18,908 nt of DNA from Clostridiales bacterium (GTDB lineage Bacteria; Bacillota; Clostridia; Oscillospirales; CAG-272): assembly GCA_003522145.1 (NCBI GenBank), contig DPGD01000026.1:527-19434 (forward strand), in the 5' to 3' direction. How positions within the stretch are numbered: the first letter of the stretch is position 1; each line of letters begins with the position of its first letter. A model generated the notes under the pieces. The model saw nothing but the letters and a program-made list of their open reading frames with translations. It was not told the DNA's origin and made no database searches. Positions 14,849-18,908 of the stretch are shown here, piece by piece. Both the position numbers and the translations under genes were made by a program.

Positions 14849-15083
14849 ATAAAAGCTTATTGCGTGTTTCCTCTCTTAACTGCAGCAGGTCAAGAATATT
14901 CTTGTCAATAAACTCAACGGCGTATGGGAGAATATCCCGGTCAGATAGTTCGTCAATGTCCATTCCAATTCCCAACGAGATTTCATCCAGCGGAAATTGC
15001 CGGTCTTTGTCTTCTGCTGCAAAGATGTTACAGGTGGCATCCCCTTCAGCAGAAGTTTCGATAATAAATCCTCTATACCTCAT
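14658..15083 (-). CDS. Small hypothetical protein, 3' end replaced by IS21 sequence
   Basis: ATG 15083 has a good ribosome binding site (AAAGGAG, about 9 nt away). The product starts MRYRGFIIETSAEGDATCNI, followed by FAAEDKDRQFPLDEISLGIG and an acidic helix ending NILDLLQLREETRN. After about residue 75 the frame enters istA DNA, so the last 65 or so residues, rich in Arg, are read-through of another gene. The native protein is probably a small accessory or phage-type protein; I do not recognise its family. It lies on the minus strand downstream of the tRNA operon terminators. Confidence 0.5.
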   Translation of the reverse strand: MRYRGFIIETSAEGDATCNIFAAEDKDRQFPLDEISLGIGMDIDELSDRDILPYAVEFIDKNILDLLQLREETRNKLLYAAESSTIRSVERRPLPQMGGENRCKYEYRHRRPSFRLQGGTARIQGVYGHSEARRQILERAS

Positions 15084-15150
15084 TTTGCGCTTCTCCTTTA
15101 CTTTTTTATTTTTTCTTCTGAAGACACAGAAATTTAACATTTGAAAAACG

Positions 15151-15195
15151 AAAAAAGGGCAGATTTTCTTGCTTTTACAGCTTAAAAATCTGCCC
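15151..15195 (-). terminator. Second terminator downstream of the tRNA operon
   Basis: Read on the minus strand, GGGCAGATTTT (15195-15185) pairs with AAAATCTGCCC (15167-15157), followed by TTTTTTCG. The loop is 17 nt. It lies between the tRNA-Tyr region and the hypothetical gene at 15083. Confidence 0.75.
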
Positions 15196-15310
15196 AAATA
15201 GTGCGATTTGCATGTCCGAATCCACCTCACATGCCGAAAACAGGCGATCCGATCTTTTGAAATCACGAAAAAGTTGATTTTTGAAAAAACGAGAAAAAAG
15301 GCGAAAAAAC

Positions 15311-15340
15311 GAGAAAAACCGAGGAAAACCTCGGTTTCTC
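15311..15340 (-). terminator. tRNA operon terminator
   Basis: On the minus strand GAGAAACCGAGG, loop TTTT, CCTCGGTTTTTCTC forms a strong hairpin with a T-run. It sits about 30 nt past the tRNA-Tyr CCA end and right after the GATCAATTTGGATC motif. Confidence 0.85.
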
Positions 15341-15345
15341 GGGGG

Positions 15346-15362
15346 CGATCCAAATTGATCGT
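15346..15362 (-). repeat. Inverted copy of the GATCAATTTGGATC motif after tRNA-Tyr
   Basis: On the minus strand it reads ACGATCAATTTGGATCG, 6 nt past the CCA end of tRNA-Tyr and before its terminator. It is inverted relative to the three copies at 9785-9887 and so brackets the accessory island between them. Confidence 0.8.
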
Positions 15363-15368
15363 CACACT

Positions 15369-15453
15369 TGGTGGGGGAAGATGGATTCGGACCATCGAAG
15401 TCACTGACAACAGATTTACAGTCTGCCCCCTTTGGCCACTCGGGAATTCCCCC
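15369..15453 (-). tRNA. tRNA-Tyr (GTA)
   Basis: This is an 85-nt class II tRNA with an encoded CCA (TGG at 15369-15371 on the plus strand). Acceptor strands GGGGGAA and TTCCCCC pair fully. The anticodon region is GACTGTAAATC, giving GTA, followed by a long variable arm and a TTCGAT-type T arm. It is the second gene of a two-tRNA operon. Confidence 0.93.
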
Positions 15454-15456
15454 ATA

Positions 15457-15531
15457 TGGAGCTGGTGATCGGAGTCGAACCAACAACCTGCTGATTACAA
15501 ATCAGCTGCTCTGCCATTGAGCCACACCAGC
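15457..15531 (-). tRNA. tRNA-Thr (TGT)
   Basis: This is a 75-nt tRNA with an encoded CCA. The acceptor stem is GCTGGTG with CACCAGC, the D arm has GGCTCAATGGCAGAGC, the anticodon stem-loop is GCTGATTTGTAATCAGC with TGT in the loop, and the T arm has GGTTCGACTCC. It is separated from tRNA-Tyr by only 3 nt. Confidence 0.95.
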
Positions 15532-15564
15532 GTGCGTTGTCCGCTCGTATCAAGCAACAAAGGA

Positions 15565-15593
15565 AGTATAGCATATATTCTCGTGTTTGTCAA
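15565..15593 (-). promoter_or_regulatory. Promoter of the tRNA-Thr/tRNA-Tyr operon
   Basis: On the minus strand a perfect TTGACA (15593-15588) and TATACT (15570-15565) are 17 bp apart. The start should lie near 15558, about 25 nt before tRNA-Thr. Confidence 0.88.
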
Positions 15594-15712
15594 CTGCTTT
15601 TTCGGAAAAAGCAAAAAATATTTTTTTCAGAATCAAGGCGGGGGAGGGAAATAAGCCCGGTTGCGGCAGATCCTCAAAACTCCGCTTTCCGAATAATTTT
15701 CAAAAAAAACTA

Positions 15713-15745
15713 TTGACAATTTATACTTATTGATATATAATATCA
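15713..15745 (+). promoter_or_regulatory. perR promoter with overlapping palindromic operator
   Basis: A perfect TTGACA (15713-15718) and perfect TATAAT (15736-15741) are 17 bp apart. The perfect palindrome TGATATATAATATCA (15731-15745) covers the -10 box, and TTATACTTATTGATA in the spacer partly matches the PerR box. Autoregulation by the gene product is likely but inferred. Confidence 0.75.
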
Positions 15746-15779
15746 TTAAATAAGGATTTTCGGTAAACTGGTGGGAATT

Positions 15780-16178
15780 ATGGAAAAGCGAAACACAATT
15801 CAGCGCTCTCTGGTTTTGAATGCGGTAAACAAATTGCAATGCCATGCCACGGCAGACGAGGTCTATGACGAAATTGCGAAAGAGCATCCGAATATCAGCA
15901 AAGCGACGGTATACCGGAACCTGAAGCTGTTGTCGGATATGGGGGTCATCCGCAGAATGGAGGTTCCGGGCGGAGCGGATCGTTTCGATCATCGGTGTCA
16001 GGAGCATTGTCATGTAAGATGCGAGAAATGCGGTCGGGTTTTTGATGTGGATATGGAATATGTTTCCGGATTGGAACAGAAGATCGGCAATGCTCACGGA
16101 TTTCAATTTACCGGTTACGACATCCTTTTTCGGGGTGTTTGTCCGGAGTGTCAGAAGGAGTCTGCCGGTCCCGGATAA
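15780..16178 (+). CDS. perR: PerR-type peroxide-sensing repressor (Fur family)
   Basis: PerR represses oxidative-stress genes until peroxide oxidises its metal-site histidines. The 132-residue protein has a winged-helix domain (ISKATVYRNLKLLSDMG, residues 39-55). Its five regulatory metal ligands H22, D70, H76, H78 and D89 lie at exactly the spacing of Bacillus PerR H37, D85, H91, H93 and D104, with D89 in place of the Glu usual in Fur. The structural zinc site is C81/C84 and C121/C124. ATG 15780 is preceded by GGTGGG; an in-frame GTG at 15771 is less likely. The N terminus is about 15 residues shorter than Bacillus PerR. The promoter carries a palindromic operator. Confidence 0.88.
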   Translation: MEKRNTIQRSLVLNAVNKLQCHATADEVYDEIAKEHPNISKATVYRNLKLLSDMGVIRRMEVPGGADRFDHRCQEHCHVRCEKCGRVFDVDMEYVSGLEQKIGNAHGFQFTGYDILFRGVCPECQKESAGPG

Positions 16179-16280
16179 AGCTTGTTTCATTGTCCATATG
16201 GGTCTATACCCTTTGGAATATATTATAAAAAATGAAAGGAAAAGAAATTATGAGAAGTATAACAACCTTGGATCTTCAGT

Positions 16281-16712
16281 ATGGTATTTCCCTGCAATGA
16301 AATTCAGAAAACCGCATGGGAAGTGCTGAAAAACTTTGATCATGCCCTGATTCTTCGGGAGGATGATCCGCTGTTGCCCGCAATTCTGGGCGTTTATGAG
16401 GCGCAGGGAATCCGGAACGGAGCGCCGACGAACAAGATGAAGGGTCCGGCTTTCAAGACAGAATTGGCGACCGCTTATCCCGAATGCCGTTTGGTGGTGA
16501 CGAAGGAGACGATGACGGTGGAAGGAATGATCAAAATTGTATACGATCTGCTGAAAGATAAGCTGAACATTGCGAAGCTTACCTTCACCAGCGGTGTCAA
16601 TGCGGCTTCCCAGGAGTATCATCCTGAAAAGCAAATTGACCGCTGCCCCTTGTGCGGCATTGCTTTGAACGAGGACGGCGTCTGCCCGAAATGCGGATAC
16701 AAGAAGAAATAA
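16281..16712 (+). CDS. Zinc-ribbon protein of unknown function, start probably frameshifted
   Basis: I do not recognise the family. The 143-codon frame has an alpha/beta body with LREDDPLLPAILGVYEAQGI, the conserved-looking TNKMKGPAFKTELA and KETMTVEGMIKIVYDLLKDK, and a C-terminal zinc ribbon (CPLC at 122-125, CPKCGY from 135). ATG 16281 has no ribosome binding site. By contrast ATG 16250 in another frame has AAAGGAAAAG just upstream and encodes 16 residues, MRSITTLDLQYGISLQ, before TGA at 16298. Joined by a +1 shift near 16287-16297 the two make a natural N terminus. Either this is a frameshift (mutation or sequence error) or a coupled upstream frame. The gene follows perR by about 70 nt. 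Confidence 0.7.
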   Translation: MVFPCNEIQKTAWEVLKNFDHALILREDDPLLPAILGVYEAQGIRNGAPTNKMKGPAFKTELATAYPECRLVVTKETMTVEGMIKIVYDLLKDKLNIAKLTFTSGVNAASQEYHPEKQIDRCPLCGIALNEDGVCPKCGYKKK

Positions 16713-17009
16713 CATAAGGAAGCCTCCAAAAATCCATAGAATGTCCGAACAGCGTCGCTCGCCGTCGGGCGCACTCTGAATTTTCAGAGGGTTTCAAAAA
16801 GCTTCATACAAGCGCAGAGAGCACGGTCTTCGGGCCGTTGTATTCTGCGCTTGCTTTTGCAGGGAAGCAGGAAGGATCTTTTGGAATTTTTGAGCGGTGT
16901 TTTGTGGCGTTTCACATCGTGAATAACGCTCCTGTGGTGCGATATTGTGAGGGTGCATCGCATATCGTTGGATGTTTTTGAGGTTTTCTCATACGATACT
17001 GCACCAAAT
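16713..17009. other. Gene-free stretch with a terminator, left of the restriction relic
   Basis: This interval between the zinc-ribbon gene and the restriction-modification relic has no credible gene. It contains the terminator at 16810-16856, the possible dispersed repeat at 16746-16795 (CCGAACAG ... TGAATTTTCAGAGG), and further right imperfect GCGATAT/ATCGC repeats. It ends in two GCACCAA words at 17001-17018. Confidence 0.4.
16810..16856 (+). terminator. Terminator after the perR/zinc-ribbon genes
   Basis: AAGCGCAGA (16810-16818) pairs with TCTGCGCTT (16844-16852). Inside, ACGG...CCGT closes a TTCG-containing loop. GCTTTT follows, a short T-run. Confidence 0.7.
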
Positions 17010-17018
17010 TTGCACCAA
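17010..17018 (+). repeat. TTGCACCAA direct repeat, left copy
   Basis: TTGCACCAA here recurs in the same orientation at 18610-18618. The pair closely bounds the restriction relic and its regulator (17029-18436), which would fit attachment-site or insertion-footprint repeats. Nine bases is short enough for chance. Confidence 0.3.
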
Positions 17019-17028
17019 GTTTACACCA

Positions 17029-17691
17029 TTAAAAAGATATATCAACCTCTTCGTCATCAGCGATACACTCTATGGCTTGTTCCAACTTACTTTGCAGATA
17101 TTTCATAGATTTATCTAACTCATAAATGCCAGCATTTATATTGAATCCTCTATCATATTCTAAAAAGTTTTCTAATGTGAATTTTGAAGCATCATAAGTT
17201 ACTTGCGGATTGTGATACAGGCAAACTATTTCTTGCTTTATGCTTTCAGGAAAATTTGGAATTTTGGCAAGATGGAAATACGCTGGTGCAAAATGACCAC
17301 CATTTCCTCCAACACCGTAGCAATCTATAAGCCCTTGCTCTCTCAAGTATGATAACACACACTTCACAAAAATCTTCGAAGAAACAGGCACTTCATAATC
17401 ACAGACAATTCGTATTCCGTGATAATTGGTAGCAATGTTTCCATCTTCTTCGATAACGACAAATGATTTGCCTTTTCCATATCCTTCTCCGCCAAAGATG
17501 ATGTCTCCAGCCTTGATAGTTTTCAAACATGTTGAGGTGCCAATATATGTGATTTTAGATACCGTTCCATATTTTGATATATTAGTTGGAATAATTAGCT
17601 TATAAAATCCATCTACATATTCGTCACTATCAATTCTATTCTTTATAAAATTGTTTTCTAACGATGTGCCTCTCACTCCGTAATATCCCAA
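17029..17691 (-). pseudogene. Type I-like DNA specificity (HsdS/TRD) domain remnant
   Basis: The 220-residue frame starts at a TTG without a ribosome binding site. It contains one target-recognition domain: GYYGVRGTSLENNFIKNRID, then the core with AGDIIFGGEGYGKGKSF (61-77), NYHGIRIV, GNGGHFAPAYFHLAKIPNFP and the conserved SIKQEIVCLYHNPQ (150-163). A C-terminal coiled-coil region follows (about 185-212). In related enzymes such a domain forms the end of, or partners, an N6-adenine methylase. Here it abuts the nuclease fragment at 17697 in another frame, with the methylase absent. The coding sequence is AT-rich compared with the core genes. Confidence 0.6.
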
Positions 17692-17696
17692 ATCAG

Positions 17697-18107
17697 TTAG
17701 CGAAGCATACCTTCTTTCTTAAATTCAATGCAGCAAATCAAGTGTTCTTTCAACCAATTCAAATCGTCCCACTTAGAATCATCTTTCTTGGTGTGTAACG
17801 CCTTATAATGAGAAAACCAATTCTTATCATCAAAAATCGCACCATCAAGCTTAATTCCTGCGGCGTTTTTGTTTCCTTTAGGAAATTGGACTTCTACCCC
17901 AATATAGTCTTTAGAGCATAAGCCAGATTCAACAAAGCAATTCAAAAATTGCCACTTATAATACTGCTCATTATATGAGCCATCTTTTTTGTATAATGAT
18001 GTTTCCTGTTTGTCGTAGGTCAAGTGTACAGGCAGAAAACAATTAACCGCCAAAATATTCTGATGTTCATTATCATATTTTATCTTTAACTGCTCAAAAT
18101 TAGCCAT
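17697..18107 (-). pseudogene. N-terminal nuclease domain of a restriction enzyme, truncated
   Basis: The 136-residue product resembles the HsdR_N/type IIG endonuclease domain: a start MANFEQLKIKYDNEHQNILA, IGVEVQFPKGNKNAAGIKLD, and a PD-(D/E)xK site with D89 in KLDGAIF and E128-x-K130 in CIEFKKEG. It stops three codons after that motif, where a full enzyme would continue for hundreds of residues through a methylase domain. A specificity-domain remnant begins 6 bp later in another frame, as if an internal deletion joined the two. It follows the Xre gene by 2 nt and is surely cotranscribed with it. Confidence 0.65.
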
Positions 18108-18109
18108 AA

Positions 18110-18436
18110 TTACGCCCTCATTCTTTCTCTGAGACTATCAATCTCAGCTTGATTATTCGTAAGATAGTCCACAATATCCTTGGGTAGCTCATGCCGCCCA
18201 TCAGCCGCCTTACTGTAAAAATCATTCTTCTCATCATCAGTTAGGCGTAAAAGCTCAACAATGCGGTCTTGCATATCAGGGGTGGGTGGCTTTACTCGTC
18301 CATTAAACACATCGAACAGATATGTTTTCGACACGCCCAAGTCCGAAGCAAATTTCGCTTGTGAATAGTCATGGTCTTTAATAAGCTTTACGAAATATGC
18401 GCCGAAGCTCCCTTCTGCGTATTCTTTTTTTGCCAC
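18110..18436 (-). CDS. Xre-family HTH regulator (controller-like)
   Basis: The 108-residue protein has a lambda-repressor-type HTH at about residues 25-51 (SQAKFASDLGVSKTYLFDVF, then NGRVKPP) and an acidic, charged C-terminal half. GTG 18436 is preceded by AGGAGGTGATT, a very strong ribosome binding site. It sits 2 nt ahead of the restriction nuclease fragment, the position of a controller gene that delays restriction expression. A palindrome-like AAGTA-N7-TACTT lies in its leader. It appears intact even though the enzyme genes are broken. Confidence 0.82.
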   Translation of the reverse strand: MAKKEYAEGSFGAYFVKLIKDHDYSQAKFASDLGVSKTYLFDVFNGRVKPPTPDMQDRIVELLRLTDDEKNDFYSKAADGRHELPKDIVDYLTNNQAEIDSLRERMRA

Positions 18437-18459
18437 TCAATCACCTCCTGAAAATACAT

Positions 18460-18476
18460 AAGTAAGCTAACTACTT
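18460..18476. promoter_or_regulatory. Possible operator upstream of the Xre gene
   Basis: On the minus strand AAGTAGTTAGCTTACTT reads as AAGTA-N7-TACTT, an interrupted palindrome about 25-40 nt before the GTG start. AT-rich TTAAAAT/TATTAAAG sequence just upstream could be the promoter. Binding by the Xre protein is inference. Confidence 0.4.
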
Positions 18477-18503
18477 TAATATTTTAACACAAAAAACAGA
18501 AAA

Positions 18504-18552
18504 AAGCAATAGAACGGCACGAAAATTTACAATTCGTGCCGCTCTATTGCTT
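18504..18552 (-). terminator. Long near-perfect inverted repeat, minus-strand terminator
   Basis: AAGCAATAGAACGGCACGAA (18504-18523) pairs with TTCGTGCCGCTCTATTGCTT (18533-18552) with one mismatch, around a 9-nt loop. On the minus strand TTTTTT follows, so it can end transcription coming from the right and insulate the Xre promoter. Confidence 0.75.
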
Positions 18553-18609
18553 AAATGAGGTCGTTTTCGATACTTTTATCCACCTTACTTTTATAGCTTT
18601 TATAGAAAG

Positions 18610-18618
18610 TTGCACCAA
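18610..18618 (+). repeat. TTGCACCAA direct repeat, right copy
   Basis: This is the partner of 17010-17018, in the same orientation and 1.6 kb away. The restriction relic and regulator lie between them. Confidence 0.3.
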
Positions 18619-18638
18619 CATAATTCAAGACAAAAGGA

Positions 18639-18671
18639 AAACCCCGAAGCCGCAGTGACTTCGGGGTTTTG
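18639..18671. terminator. Terminator hairpin with A and T flanks
   Basis: AAAACCCCGAAG (18639-18650) pairs with CTTCGGGGTTTT (18658-18669 region) around a short loop. It can act on both strands. It would end a minus-strand gene arriving from beyond the window. I see no real gene between it and 18839; frames on both strands here look like noise. Confidence 0.75.
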
Positions 18672-18839
18672 AAGAGTCCCGTTCGGGATACATTATCTCT
18701 TGGAGAACTGAGGTGCGCGACGGGCTGCTTTGAGGCCGTATTGCGCGAGTTTTTGAGCTGTTTTCCCTTGATACTCCGGGCTTTTCCGGCTTTCTGCCTC
18801 TCAGTTATCCGGTGTGCGGACCATAAAAAACGGCCTTTT

Positions 18840-18908
18840 TCATTCAGCAATAGCCTGATGAAACGCACCATTTACTACCCCAAATAACTCCTCTGGTTTA
18901 TTATACTT
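18840..18908 (-). CDS. 3' end of a minus-strand gene running off the window
   Basis: From the right edge one minus-strand frame stays open for 22 codons, KYNKPEELFGVVNGAFHQAI then AE, to TGA at 18842-18840. The composition is protein-like and terminators follow, but the piece is too short to assign a family, and it may be chance. Confidence 0.3.
   Translation of the reverse strand, partial: KYNKPEELFGVVNGAFHQAIAE

Noticed and set aside
15175..15486. Reading frames across the tRNA genes
   Set aside because: They are translations of tRNA-Tyr and tRNA-Thr and their flanks.
18551..18871. A 106-codon minus-strand frame and a 72-codon plus-strand frame near the right edge
   Set aside because: They span a strong terminator hairpin and have no ribosome binding site; the residues look like translated noncoding sequence.

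Overview
The window comes from a Firmicutes chromosome of class Clostridia, most likely a gut Oscillospiraceae- or Ruminococcaceae-like species. The best marker is the fused IspH reductase/ribosomal S1 gene sitting behind cmk and plsC, an arrangement known from Clostridia. Consensus TTGACA/TATAAT promoters with 17-bp spacers, AGGAGG ribosome binding sites and U-rich intrinsic terminators fit this. Base composition is moderate, with clearly AT-richer, foreign-looking stretches in two places.

Layout. (1) 1-4975: a plus-strand run with a perfect sigma-A promoter at 116-144, a BaiN/HI0933-type flavoprotein, then cmk-plsC-ispH/S1, the last three joined by ATGA overlaps and closed by a strong terminator. 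(2) 5086-6713: ilvE on the minus strand behind a leader of about 510 nt with an attenuator-like hairpin. (3) 7002-8930: rpsB-tsf with its own promoter, a folded leader and two terminators. (4) 9066-9635: ogt on the minus strand with its own promoter.

(5) 9744-15362: an accessory, decayed island ending at the 3' flank of a tRNA-Thr/tRNA-Tyr pair. It holds a YolD-like gene, an N-terminally cut GNAT acetyltransferase, an IS1182-like transposase, the tail of a nucleotidyltransferase, a frameshifted small secreted-like fragment, IS21-type terminal repeats, a probable small structured RNA, an istB pseudogene with an amber codon, the C-terminal stump of istA, and a small hypothetical gene cut by that stump. 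An 18-bp motif containing GATCAATTTGGATC occurs three times at the left edge and once, inverted, just after tRNA-Tyr.

(6) 15457-16852: the tRNA operon promoter, a perR gene with all five metal ligands at Bacillus PerR spacing, and a zinc-ribbon protein whose start looks frameshifted. (7) 17010-18618: a broken restriction-modification relic (an HsdR_N-like nuclease domain followed directly by a specificity domain, with no methylase) behind an Xre-type regulator. It is bounded by 9-bp TTGCACCAA direct repeats. (8) 18619-18908: a terminator and the tail of one more minus-strand reading frame.

The best candidates for something undescribed are the roughly 100-nt structured RNA beside the IS21 remnant (13541-13644), the possible minus-strand small RNA at 9744-9896 whose repeats are antisense to the tRNA-Tyr trailer, the ilvE attenuator, and the frameshifted start of the gene after perR. 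All were read by eye; no homology search or folding program was run.
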